A stretch of 64,000 bases of DNA, from contig JAAOOA010000048.1 of the NCBI GenBank assembly GCA_012861695.1, positions 2,179,018-2,243,017 of the forward strand. Reading direction: 5' to 3'. The notes beneath the pieces are model-generated. The model saw nothing but the letters and a program-made list of their open reading frames with translations, had not been told where the DNA came from and did not search any database. This document shows, piece after piece, positions 1 to 11,530 of the stretch (its first letter is position 1; each line of letters opens with the position of its first letter). The position numbers were made by a program, and so were the translations under genes. The stretch is from Trematomus loennbergii (taxonomy: Eukaryota > Chordata > Actinopteri > Perciformes > Nototheniidae).

Positions 1-1120
1 GCTCATGTTCAGGTGTATATCAGTATGTAGTGTCTCTACTTTAAAGAGTCCTCTCCTGCTGATGTTCAGGTGTATATCAGTATGTAGTGTCTCTACTTTA
101 AAGAGTCCTCTCCTGCTGATGTTCAGGTGTATATCAGTATGTAGTGTCTCTCCTTTAAAGAGTTCTCTCCTGCTGATGTTCAGGTGTATATCAGTATGTA
201 GTGTCTCTACTTTAAAGAGTCCTCTCCTGCTGATGTTCAGGTGTATATCAGTATGTAGTGTCTCTACTTTAAAGAGTCCTCTCCTGCTGATGTTCAGGTG
301 TATATCAGTATGTAGTGTCTCTACTTTAAAGAGTCCTCTCCTGCTGATGTTCAGGTGTATATCAGTATGTAGTGTCTCTACTTTAAAGAGTCCTCTCCTG
401 CTGATGTTCAGGTGTATATCAGTATGTAGTGTCTACTTTAAAGAGTCCTCTCCTGCTGATGTTCAGGTGTATATCAGTATGTAGTGTCTCTACTTTAAAG
501 AGTCCTCTCCTGCTGATGTTCAGGTGTATATCAGTATGTAGTGTCTCTACTTTAAAGAGTCCTCTCCTGCTGATGTTCAGGTGTATATCAGTATGTAGTG
601 TCTCTACTTTAAAGAGTCCTCTCCTGCTGATGTTCAGGTGTATCTCAGTATGTAGTGTCTCTACTTTAAAGAGTCCTCTCCTGCTGATGTTCAGGTGTAT
701 ATCAGTATGTAGTGTCTCTACTTTAAAGAGTCCTCTCCTGCTGATGTTCAGGTGTATCTCAGTATGTAGTGTCTCTACTTTAAAGAGTCCTCTCCTGCTG
801 ATGTTCAGGTGTATATCAGTATGTAGTGTCTCTACTTTAAAGAGTCCTCTCCTGCTGATGTTCAGGTGTATATCAGTATGTAGTGTCTCTACTTTAAAGA
901 GTCCTCTCCTGCTGATGTTCAGGTGTATATCAGTATGTAGTGTCTCTACTTTAAAGAGTCCTCTCCTGCTGATGTTCAGGTGTATCTCAGTATGTAGTGT
1001 CTCTACTTTAAAGAGTCCTCTCCTGCTGATGTTCAGGTGTATCTCAGTATGTAGTGTCTCTACTTTAAAGAATCCTCTCCTGCTGATGTTCAGGTGTATA
1101 TCAGTATGTAGTGTCTCTAC
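1..1120 (+). repeat. 57-bp minisatellite, about 19-20 units
   Basis: Tandem 57-bp unit containing 'tttaaagagtcctctcctgc', 'tgatgttcaggtgtatatca' and 'gtatgtagtgtctctac'. Units are nearly identical. Visible variants are 'tatctcag' instead of 'tatatcag' at about 641, 755, 983 and 1040, spaced by whole unit multiples, a 2-base deletion near 430 and a changed unit near 150. Because 57 is 19 codons and the unit lacks stops in some frames, it gives long repetitive open frames on both strands. These are by-products of periodicity and not genes. Confidence 0.97.
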
Positions 1121-1340
1121 AATGCGTCTCGTACAATGCGTTGGAGCGCTAGCCAATAGAAGCGCGAGGGTTTCATAGGAATGTCACAATGTTCCGGAAG
1201 TAAACAAAGGAGTCCAATGGAGAAGAGAAACTCCCTCTGGAGGAAACGTTGGGATTTTAGCCTTTGCAGACCATTTACATGCACAAAAACCTATAAAACA
1301 CATATCACACCAAAAAGAATAATAGCGTCTTTTCTGTAAA
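1..1340 (+). mobile_element. Family A MITE copy, left end cut by window, carrying minisatellite
   Basis: The DNA right of the minisatellite (about 1121-1340) matches the 3' half of the family A MITE seen again at 29367, 30473 and 34651. Shared landmarks are 'gctagccaatagaagc', 'gaaactccctctgga', 'gcagaccatttacatgc' and a run ending near 'aataatagcgtctttt'. The first bases of the window ('gctcatgttcagg') resemble the authentic subterminal sequence of intact copies ('gctcattttcagg') more than the internal repeat units ('gctgatgttcagg'). The true left end therefore probably lies only a few tens of bases upstream. The segment between the minisatellite and 'acaatgcgttgg' is shorter than in 30473-30955, so part of the body is deleted. 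No protein is encoded. Confidence 0.7.
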
Positions 1341-2058
1341 GAGAAACATGATCCTTTACTAAACCTAGCCAAGTAGTAGGGTTGCGTTTTTGTTCTAAAT
1401 GTGTTTAATTCAAACTGCAACCATAATCCTGGAGTAAAGATTAGTTTCATTTTGCATGAGACAGGGCTGCTTTGTTTCAGAAAGCCTACAAATGTCCATC
1501 TTTATAACACCAACATCCCATCAAACAATGGTCCCCAGAGGACATATCGTAATGGTGTTTATAATGAGTGACCTGCAAAACTGACTATACCTAAGTGCTA
1601 AGTAGCAAAAGAAAGAACATGCAACATGCAATTCTAGGAAATGTAAGGGGTGTATTGGTAGGATGTGGATAATCACGGCGTGTCTGTACTATTAAACTTG
1701 CAGACCTCCATCGAGCACATTGCATCAGAAAGGGAAAAGTCTCTTCAAGGAGCCTCAAATCCACAAACATTGACTCCGACAGGATTCTATCCACCTTCCC
1801 TCTGTCAAATGCTCCATGAAATGTCTCCAACACGCCCCGCTCTCCTCTGCTTAGCCCCACTTAGCCATGAAACCCCCTTCCTGGATTTCATGGCTCCTGT
1901 AGCCGGACACTGAGCCGTGAGCTGGCTGGATCCCAAGATGGCCTCCGAGAGGATGAGTGGATCATCTCTGTGCTCTCCTGAAAGGAATGAAAAAGACATG
2001 AGTCAGATAAATGTTTATTTTTTTTAGGCAGACTTCCATCCCTCGGACTGGTGACATA
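1341..2058. other. No gene or named repeat recognised
   Basis: Short overlapping open frames on both strands, none with a recognisable domain or flanking splice signals. No TIR pair or low-complexity tract seen. Confidence 0.5.
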
Positions 2059-2269
2059 CACTGAAAAAACTGAAACATTGACTTTCATTAAATGTATTAT
2101 GTCAACAAATTTCACATTTATTAGGTCAGTTGAAAGCATTAATATCAAGTTTAAATACAAAATATTAGGTTCAACTCAATATTATTGCTTTCAACTGACC
2201 TGATACAGTTATGTGAAATCTGTTGACATAATACATTTAATTGAAGTCAACGTTTCAGTTTTTTCAGTA
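2059..2269. mobile_element. Fold-back MITE with TA target duplication
   Basis: The two halves are near-perfect reverse complements. The left half reads 'cactgaaaaaactgaaac', then 'gtattatgtcaacaaattt', then 'ggtcagttgaaagc'. The right half reads 'gctttcaactgacc', then 'ctgttgacataatac', then 'gtttcagttttttcagta'. A TA dinucleotide lies on each side (2057-2058 and 2270-2271), which suits a Tc1/mariner-type TA duplication. The whole element could fold into one long hairpin. No ORF. Confidence 0.85.
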
Positions 2270-2271
2270 TA

Positions 2272-3113
2272 GAGTGACTCAGAATTACACACGAGGTCTT
2301 TGATCCCTGCAGAGGAAGACACCATTACTTCCTTTTGTGATTGTTATATTACAGTCACAGTTAAACAATAATACAGTAACAATGAACACAGTAAATATTC
2401 TTGTTTGACCGTGTGAGATGACGAGTCTCCATTCAAAATAAACCTCATTTAGTTAATTACTGAGTTTAGGCAAGTTAATCACCTTTTGATGAGCACACTG
2501 AAAAAAATGTTGTTTGTTGAGAAAACTCAACTTTTCAAGGCAACATTATGCTATAGATTTTTACGTTTTCTCAACTTTTGACTACTGTTGTTGACTAAAC
2601 TAAGGTTTTAAAGTTTAGACAAGAGTTCTGCCAACTTGGATGTTCTTGTTGAACCTAAATATGATATTCCTGTCCCAGAGGAAGACGCCATTACTTCCTT
2701 TCCTGGATGTGCAAGTATTCCTGGTGTGGAAAGATCTTTGGGTTTTCGCCCAAAAGTTGGCAGACTGGTTGTTTTTAATGGCAGTCTGTCATGAACTAAA
2801 TATAGGTTGTATCCATATTGTGTTGCCAATTATTAATGGAGAGAAGCAAAGCAGCCATGAATCAGTTACACACATAAAAATAAACAAAGCTCATGTGGAA
2901 ATGTTGATGTACAAAAGCCAAGCGTGTGAGGTCACGCATCTTTTTGCCTTAACTATAATACAGATAAAAGGAGGGGAAAGGTGTTCAGGGAATAGGGTTA
3001 GGATTAAGACATGCAACAAAAATAAGTAATAAAACACAAGTATAAGAGACATTTATAGTATAACATATAATAACAGCATCTTACTTTTATGTACCTATGT
3101 AATAGTGCTGCAG
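2272..3113. other. No gene; possible MITE end at 2496
   Basis: 'cactgaaaaaaatgttg' at 2496 resembles the end of the neighbouring fold-back MITE, followed by inverted bits of 'gagaaaactcaactttt'. I could not find a matching right end, so only a degraded relative is suggested. Otherwise AT-rich DNA without a supported gene. Confidence 0.35.
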
Positions 3114-3117
3114 TTAA

Positions 3118-3777
3118 AGGTAGGGACACACCAAGCTGACACCAAAGAACTCACACAGACGGACCCGACTGTTGTGTCGCCTCACGTCTCCTGCGTCTTG
3201 GCCAACAGTCGCACTGGAACACACCACAAAGACTTCAGCCGACGGCCAATAAGCACGTACGAACTACGCATGCGTGAGTGGCAATAACTCTCCTTACCAG
3301 CAGGCGGCGGTAGTGTGTATTCGTCATTCAAAAGAGGCAACAACCGGAAGACAGACTGCGTGATACACCGAGAGAAGAAGAACAGACTGCGTGATATAAA
3401 CAAACAACAAATAGCGTGTGCGTTCCATGTTCACTCTACAGCGAGAAGCTCATGGGGCTTTCCCCAACCTGTGTCGAGAGCTGGAGTTAAATGAAACCTC
3501 AGATTTGCCTTCTTAATAGTTTGTTTGGGTCCCTCACTTCCGTTTCGCTTCTCATGCACTGATTCGCTAAGCTGAACAGCCAATCAGAGTGATTTAGTTG
3601 ACCGACAGCCTTTGGCCGATTGCCTACCGATTCGATTCGGTTTTCGGCCAAAAAAGGTGTAGTCACGGCCGAAAAGACACGACGGTGCGGGACACACCAA
3701 TCTGAGTAGGGCGACAGGACGCTCATCGTCGGCCTGACATCCATCGACGGCCAAAATCGGCTTGGTGTGTCCGGGGC
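3118..3777. mobile_element. TTAA-flanked non-autonomous DNA transposon
   Basis: Inverted ends 'gggacacaccaagct' (left) and 'gcttggtgtgtccgggg' (right) are each flanked by TTAA (3114-3117, 3778-3781), the duplication typical of piggyBac-like elements. The body is GC-richer than its surroundings, contains repeated 'ggccgaaaa'/'ttttcggcc' type inverted words, and has no transposase-like ORF. Kolobok also uses TTAA, so the superfamily is an inference. Confidence 0.7.
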
Positions 3778-3781
3778 TTAA

Positions 3782-4924
3782 GGCTTAGTGGAATTAATGA
3801 CATTAAAACTTAAATAAAAGCCTTATTCCTGCACAAACATCATTTTTTACAATCTCATTTTCATGTTTTTATTGACAATTTCTCTATTTTGTGTTGTGTT
3901 TCTCAACAGTAGCAGTTCTTGCCTTTATCTTTTTGACTTTCTCTTACAATGTGTATCGTTATGCATCAAACACGAAGACACATTTCTTGCATTAAAGCCT
4001 ATTTGGCAATACATCCGATTGTGATTCTGTTTAGCTTGTGTATTTGGGGGATTAACCATTTCACCTGTCAATCATGCAATGAAGACACGCCCCTTTGTGA
4101 TGTCATAACCAAGAGGTCAAACATTTGCTTCCTGCTCTTCTGAACACAGATGAAGGTGTCAAAACTGAATGATTTAAACCTTAAAAATACATTAAAACTT
4201 TGACACTACATATTTAAGTGCCTGAAGTTCCCTTTTTTGGAACAACACTCTCCAATCAGTCAAACTCACAAGCTGCTGCTCTCTGCACACATGAGTGTTT
4301 CACATTTAAAAATCTGAATTGTTAGGAAGTAATGCAATGTTATGTACATGTTGGGAAACTGAACTTGACATGGAGGTGTATTTGTCAGCAACTTCGACTT
4401 CTCTGAAGGTTATAGATGATGTGAAGAGTGTGTCCCATGTGCTTCACAAACATTTTACCTTTTAGTGATTCTTAAATGCATCTTGCTTTACATCTAGTAG
4501 ATAATGATGCTGTTGGTTCACACTTTGTGCATGGATGGATGAGATTGCAACTTTGCAATTACACCACCTGAATGATGATAGCCTGAATAAGACTCAATCA
4601 TTTTAACGGCGTAGATCCTCAAATGAATAATGATGTGTTGGAGGAGATAGTGCGAGGAAATGTGGAAGCTTCTCAGTACCTTGTAGAAAACACAGTACTT
4701 AGAAAATAGGAACATTTTAAGGTTGTCTTTGCATGACTTCTTGGCCTTTGTATGAACCTTGTCTGGTGGATTGTATCAAAGTAAATGTACTGAAGTGTTA
4801 TTTTGTCATAGCCGTACTTTACTTTTCCATGTTATATTCGCTTATACTTCTACCCCACTTCAGAGGGAAATTGCATGTTTTTCCTCCCTTAACCCTCCAT
4901 TAATAGTGATGTTTTACTTACAAA
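3782..4924. other. No gene or repeat recognised
   Basis: AT-rich DNA with only short open frames of no recognisable similarity. Confidence 0.5.
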
Positions 4925-5041
4925 TAGTGATGTTACGTATTGCGCCGAGGCTTCGGAGCGTGTGTCGAGTAATCCCCGAAGCTTTTTGTGAAGCTTGTAT
5001 CGAGGCTTGTATCGTTTTGGGCCAGTGACGTCACCGATGAC

Positions 5042-5948
5042 CAGAGTTGGGTGTAACGCGTTACTGTAATAATTGACTTTTGTCGGTAACGGAGTAGTGT
5101 AACGCCTTACTTTTATAATTCAGTAATCACACTACAGTTACTAACATTGCCCCGACACGCGTTACTTTGTTACTTTTATAAAATCAGTCATAATCACACT
5201 GACAGACAAGAGGGGTTTCCGCCGCAGGTTTATATGTACGTAATCTGCGCGACTTGCGCGTCCACATCTCCACGTGCAGTGCTGCATAAACATGGCTGAG
5301 TCAGCGATAACTTTCCAGGGGTGGAGGTATGCCCATTATTTTGAGTTCGTATAGAATAGACAGGAATGTGACGGTGAGGTGCAAACTGTGTCCAGGCCAG
5401 AAGCTGTTATACACTGCTGTAAACACCACGTCAAACCTCAACAAACACCTGCAAAGAACACATGCTAAGTGAAGCTAATAGCTAAGGACCGCAGCCCCGA
5501 ACCCAGAGTGAGGATGTTGTGAGTCGCCCGCCGCCGACTCTGAAGCGACACAAATTAGAATTTGGAGGACCGGTAACCAAGCAGAGATGGACAGGCTTGT
5601 AGCATCCTTCATAGTAGAGGTAATGTTGCCCATTTGCACAGTGGAATCACCATCGCATCGTTCAGAGATATACTGCGCAAAATACAGATAGCAGGAGACA
5701 GAGGACAGCCATGGTCAGAGCTATCTGGATCAGTCTTATGCGACAATGGAAACTGAACTAAAGAGAACATTTGAAACTTTAGCAGTCTGCGTGATCTGCC
5801 TGTAGGGAGGGGCGGGCCGGCCCTGCGAGTAAAGTAACGAGTTAATTTATGTAGAGAGTAACGAAGTAGTGTAATATATGACTTTTTTTTAAAAGTAATA
5901 TGTAATATGTAATATATTACTTTTTTTTAGTTAACGACCCCATCTCTG
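5042..5948 (+). mobile_element. hAT transposon remnant with perfect 8-bp TSD
   Basis: Ends are 'cagagttggg' and, inverted, 'cagagatggg'. Perfect 8-bp target duplications 'ccgatgac' lie at 5034-5041 and 5949-5956. Subterminal 'taacgcgttactgtaat' and 'gtaatatattac' words match the style of fish hAT elements. At 907 bp it is far shorter than an autonomous element. It still holds transposase fragments (separate entry), so it is an internally deleted, decayed autonomous copy and not a pure MITE. Confidence 0.88.
5292..5690 (+). pseudogene. Decayed hAT transposase (BED zinc finger plus start of the core)
   Basis: From ATG 5292 the frame reads MAESAITFQG...HYFEFV and meets a TAG stop. A neighbouring frame then gives NVTVRCKLCPGQ followed by TSNLNKHLQRTHAK and a stop at about 5470-5472. 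This has the C-x2-C ... H-x4-H spacing of a BED-type DNA-binding finger. A further fragment at about 5585-5685 reads MDRLVASFIVEVMLPICTVE, resembling the segment of BED-hAT transposases that follows the finger. The RNase-H-like catalytic core and dimerisation region are missing. Stops and frame changes rule out function. It lies inside the TSD-bounded hAT copy. Confidence 0.75.
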
Positions 5949-6171
5949 CCGATGACAAACGAAGCCATGGATGTATAATGAACGATATTACCCCTCCTGT
6001 ACCCGGGCCCGGTGACACGATGGAATTAAGAGAGCTCAGACCCTCACTTATATAGAGGTCAGAACATGTCATAAGTATAAATAAATAAAAGCATAAATAA
6101 ATGTAGGAATAAAAACATGAATGAATAAATACAGGAATAATAGTATCCAGTTTTTTCACATAGATTCAGAG

Positions 6172-6245
6172 CGTGGGCTGTGGCTCAGCTGGAAAGCAGT
6201 TGACTCACAACCGCAGGGTCCCTGGTTCAACGACTGTTTATAAAA
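6172..6245 (+). mobile_element. tRNA-derived SINE head (fragment)
   Basis: 'tggctcagctgg' fits an RNA polymerase III A box and 'tccctggttcaacgac' approximates a B box about 45 bases downstream, inside a tRNA-like sequence ('ggctcagctggaaagcag...caaccgcagggtc'). It does not fold into a complete tRNA with a paired acceptor stem, so I call a SINE fragment and not a tRNA gene. Confidence 0.5.
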
Positions 6246-6744
6246 GATACGGCTAAATGAGATAATGTTTAAATAAATGTATTCTTTCATATGGTTCAGC
6301 CTTTCTCAGGCTACAACATGGTTACGTTTACGAACATTATTAAGGAATACAAATCCCTCTTTGCAATGTTTACCAGCCTCCTTAGGCTTTTCAATCACAA
6401 TCATTAAACTGGAATAAATACAATATTGTTAACATGAAAATATGATGTTATGTTCGTTGTTTAGAGTTATTCTAAGGCTTCACTCATTGGGAACTCGGTA
6501 TGAGATACAGCACACTGTTGAGATGTCCAATCTGCCTGTTTTACACACGTTGACCAACAGGGGGTTTGTATCCAGATGAAGCCTCATGAGAGGAACCCTT
6601 TTGCGAACCAATTGGCTGGAAATCTTCAAAGCTTCATAAGGCTTCATCTCGCCATCACTACTGATAAGTTATCTGTACTTTATACTATTCTGAATATGCC
6701 ATTGTGCTGAACGAGTACTTTTTTTAATTTGTAATCGAGGATTA

Positions 6745-8111
6745 GGGCATGGACATCTTTAAGCGGTTGACCAATTACAACAGAGCCGGCCAGCTAACCA
6801 ATCAGAGCAGACTGGCTCTGGTTTCAGACAGAGGGTGAAAAGAGGTGCTGCAGCACAGACAGTATGAGAGAAATAAAGAGCTTTTTGAACATTAAAGCAT
6901 GGAGACATGTAGAGACACTACATACTGATATACACCTGAACATCAGCAGGAGAGGACTCTTTAAAGTAGAGACACTACATACTGATATACACCTGAACAT
7001 CAGCAGGAGAGGACTCTTTAAAGTAGAGACACTACATACTGATATACACCTGAACATCAGCAGGAGAGGACTCTTTAAAGTAGAGACACTACATACTGAT
7101 ATACACCTGAACATCAGCAGGAGAGGACTCTTTAAAGTAGAGACACTACATACTGATATACACCTGAACATCAGCAGGAGAGGACTCTTTAAAGTAGAGA
7201 CACTACATACTGATATACACCTGAACATCAGCAGGAGAGGACTCTTTAAAGTAGAGACACTACATACTGATATACACCTGAACATCAGCAGGAGAGGACT
7301 CTTTAAAGTAGAGACACTACATACTGATATACACCTGAACATCAGCAGGAGAGGACTCTTTAAAGTAGAGACACTACATACTGATATACACCTGAACATC
7401 AGCAGGAGAGGACTCTTTAAAGTAGAGACACTACATACTGATATACACCTGAACATCAGCAGGAGAGGACTCTTTAAAGTAGAGACACTACATACTGATA
7501 TACACCTGAACATCAGTAGGAGAGGACTCTTTAAAGTAGAGACACTACATACTGATATACACCTGAACATCAGCAGGAGAGGACTCTTTAAAGTAGAGAC
7601 ACTACATACTGATATACACCTGAACATCAGCAGGAGAGGACTCTTTAAAGTAGAGACACTACATTCTGATATACACCTGAACATCAGCAGGAGAGGACTC
7701 TTTAAAGTAGAGACACTACATACTGATATACACCTGAACATCAGCAGGAGAGGACTCTTTAAAGTACAGACACTACATACTGATATACACCTGAACATCA
7801 ACAGGAGAGGACTCTTTAAAGTAGAGACACTACATACTGATATACACCTGAACATCAGCAGGAGAGGACTCTTTAAAGTAGAGACACTACATACTGATAT
7901 ACACCTGAACATCAGCAGGAGAGGACTCTTTAAAGTAGAGACACTACATACTGATATACACCTGAACATCAGCAGGAGAGGACTCTTTAAAGTAGAGACA
8001 CTACATACTGATATACACCTGAACATCAGCAGGAGAGGACTCTTTAAAGTAGAGACACTACATACTGATATGAACCTGAAAATGAGTACAATAGTGCGTG
8101 CCCCTTTTTAA
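6745..8111 (-). mobile_element. Family A MITE copy (reverse orientation) carrying the second minisatellite
   Basis: Read on the minus strand, it starts near 8111 with 'taaaaaggggcacgc', then 'cattttcaggttcatatcag' and 'tatgtagtgtctctac', then about 20 minisatellite units. It continues into the body 'tgtctccatgctttaatg', 'tcaaaaagctctttat', 'tgctgcagcacctc', 'gtctgaaaccagagcc' and 'gattggttagctggccgg'. The same order occurs at 30473-30955. The 3' half is missing beyond about 6745. The first unit beside the end is the authentic terminus, and the others are amplified derivatives. Confidence 0.85.
6908..8072 (-). repeat. 57-bp minisatellite, about 20 units, inverted relative to the first array
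   Basis: Same 57-bp unit as at 1-1120 but on the opposite strand ('ctttaaagtagagacactac', 'atactgatatacacctgaac', 'atcagcaggagaggact'). Units are almost identical, with scattered single changes ('cattctgat' near 7663, 'gtacagacac' near 7765, 'catcaacagg' near 7797, 'atcagtagg' near 7513). Very long open frames on both strands are periodicity by-products. Confidence 0.97.
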
Positions 8112-10092
8112 AGACTTAGTATTTTAACTTTACTTACGTTCTGATCTTCCACCTCTGGCTTCATACTGCTCGTGTGCATGAGGATGCTCATGTTGGAGGT
8201 GAAAATACAAACCACCTCGCTGAATTGATTTGCTTTTGTCCCATAAAATGTGTTGCTATTTCAGTGTGAGATTGGGAATACATTTGCTGTTGGAATTGTG
8301 TTGGGCTTTATTCTGGCTGTATGTTTGATTGACAGCTGCATCTCTCTCTGCTCACATGACCTCTGATCCGCTGTGAGGTCACTCTGACTCTCACCTCTTT
8401 CTGCTCTCTTGCCTTTACCTCTCCCGCTGCTTCCTGTCCTCATTTTCCCCATCCAGCACAGAAAATATACGGGAAATAATAAAGGAAATGACCTCAGGGT
8501 CCAGTCCATACTTTGTATTATACGGAGACAAGTATACGGTGCGGTGGTGGAAGCAGATGTGTGATCATAGGGCAGAGGAGAGGAGGCGAACGCAGGGGAA
8601 AGTACCACCACCTGTGGGGGGAGGCGCCATCTGGTAGAGGTGCTGAAAGTAATGATCTTATGGGGGCATCTTTCAATACTTTTTTCTGACTTCCCTACAC
8701 TGTGCATTTCCTCCAAAACCCATTCACTACCTTTGATAAAAATGTAAGTACTTAAAAAAGACTAATTTCCTAAAACAGTTGGGCCCTATACTTTCAGCAA
8801 AGAAAACAAATGGTGCGTTTTAATAGGGACTATTTTAATTGGTGGATTCATACACTTGTTGATCCAGCAGAAGATATGATTATTAAATTGAGTTAATACC
8901 ATACTAGTATAATCAATTAGTTGTTTGTTTTGGTCTTTTCATTTTTTGACACTATATCTCTTTAGAATATTTCCATCGTTTTATATTTGAATATATTTGG
9001 CTGTTCGGCTGTTAAATTGTGTTTAAGGCCATATTTATTATTTAAATATGCTGGAAATTCAAACATAATTTTCTATTATGTTTGAATATTCAAGGCTTAA
9101 TAGTGAGTGGCAATTTTGGCCTCTCGTGCATTTTAATTCTGTATTGCCAAAGGATAATTAGGTCTAAACGGAGAGAGAGAAAAACATGATTTCTCGCCAT
9201 AAACGTTGAAATATAACCATTAAAGTGTGAATATATTAATCATTCACTGGTGGATTCCTTTTCAAATGATACAATATATTTGAATGGGGAAAAAAACACA
9301 AGCCAGACATACAGTTTCAGAAAATTCTTATTAAATGACCCAACTGACCCACCTTCCAGTAAATATTCCATATGTGTTGACAGTGTGTGGGAGTGTGTAT
9401 TTGATCAGATAGCGAGCATGCAAATGTGTGTAAGGGAACAGACATATCTTTCTGTGCATGTACTTCACCATAGTCCTAATGCACCTCTGAGTTCCCATCA
9501 TTTCCTCTTCTCCTCCCACCTGCTGATTTTGAGGCGCTGATAAAAAGGACTGCCTGATGATTCATCTCTTTTGCACCAACCTGCTTCATGTCTTTTTTTT
9601 AATTTCCATTGACCAGACAGTGAACATCTTTATCCGTGTAATGTCAGAAGCCGCAGTGCGACACTCACTGTCAGCCTCTCAGATTCCTCTCTAGATCCAG
9701 TTCATTCACCACAATAGACTCGTGGATCAACCCCCTGGAGCAGGCTGTGATTAATCCTGAGGCACCGGACGAGGTGCCATCCTCTCTCTTTGTCCCATTC
9801 GTCATGTGATGCCGCCGGATGTTAATCACTTCCAACGTCTCTCCGTGACCCTGCAGATGGTCCGTTTTGGTGCAGGAACCCAATCAGAACCCGAGGAACC
9901 GAATTCCGCTTCTTTTTTTTTGTTGGTGTTTTTGACAAGGAGATGTGTCGATGAAGCAGAGGGAGTGAGTTCTGTGATGGTGCCATGTAAGGGATGAAGA
10001 TTAATGACACGGCCAGGCCGGTGTCTCCTGTTTAATAATGCTTATTCATCACTGTCATCCCTGCACTCGGCAAACACATACACACAAATGAG

Positions 10093-10093
<1 letters not shown>
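8112..10093. other. No gene; small hairpin at 9057-9087
   Basis: Contains a perfect 12-bp inverted repeat ('attcaaacataa' / 'ttatgtttgaat', 7-base loop, 9057-9087) and a PBX/MEIS-like decamer 'tgattgacag' at 8326-8335. The 151-aa open frame on the minus strand (8261-8716) has no recognisable domain. No TE ends found. Confidence 0.5.
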
Positions 10094-10125
<32 letters not shown>

Positions 10126-10173
10126 ACACACACACACACACACACACCACACACACACACACACCACACACAC
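10094..10173. repeat. (CA)n microsatellite, interrupted
   Basis: 'ca' dinucleotide run broken by a few 'cc' interruptions. Confidence 0.95.
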
Positions 10174-10506
10174 CACCAACATACACTTACACACTTCATA
10201 ACCAGAACGAGAGATGTCCATTACTGACAGATTATGCAAGTTGGAGAAACCTGAACGTGTGAAGTCCCAAACTGTGTTCTCATGAAAGTGTTTCCTCTCA
10301 TTGCAGTGATCTGGGTTTTATGTCGATTTGCATACAATTCCACAAAAACAAGCTTATCACAGGGACTTGTGGAGCATGTGTAAACATCTTTTATGTGATT
10401 TGAAAGCGCGGCGCACAACCATATGCCTCACAGAGGAGATGAAAGCAGGGTAGAAATGAAGAGAAAGAAGCAGAGAGGGAGAAATAAGGGACCTCTGGCC
10501 TTCGCT

Positions 10507-11530
<1,024 letters not shown>

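Larger units (their letters stand above)
4925..6660. mobile_element. Outer DNA element with TAGTGATG ends, split by a hAT insertion
   Basis: The left end 'tagtgatgttacgtattg' and right end '...cgccatcacta' share the inverted octamer TAGTGATG. The adjacent DNA on both sides contains 'gaagc'/'gcttc' words ('cgaggcttcgg', 'aagcttcataaggcttc') typical of a known style of fish hAT end. I found no matching 8-bp duplication outside it, so the boundaries are inferred. The hAT copy at 5042-5948 lies inside, and a tRNA-like SINE head lies at about 6172-6245. Confidence 0.45.

Noticed and set aside
5..1178. Long open frames on both strands (159-249 aa, 19-residue repeats)
   Set aside because: They arise from the 57-bp tandem unit (19 codons without stops), occur on both strands, and have no promoter, splice or domain evidence.
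6176..6245. Functional tRNA gene
   Set aside because: A- and B-box-like words are present but no complete cloverleaf or paired acceptor stem can be drawn, so it is a SINE-type remnant.
1..8072. CRISPR-like array
   Set aside because: The repeats are directly adjacent with no unique spacers, and the context is a vertebrate MITE.
6824..8111. 400- and 415-aa open frames with MFRCISVCSVSTLKSPLLL or VETLHTDIHLNISRRGLFK repeats
   Set aside because: Same minisatellite periodicity effect. Opposed full-length frames over one array are not expected of a real repeat protein.
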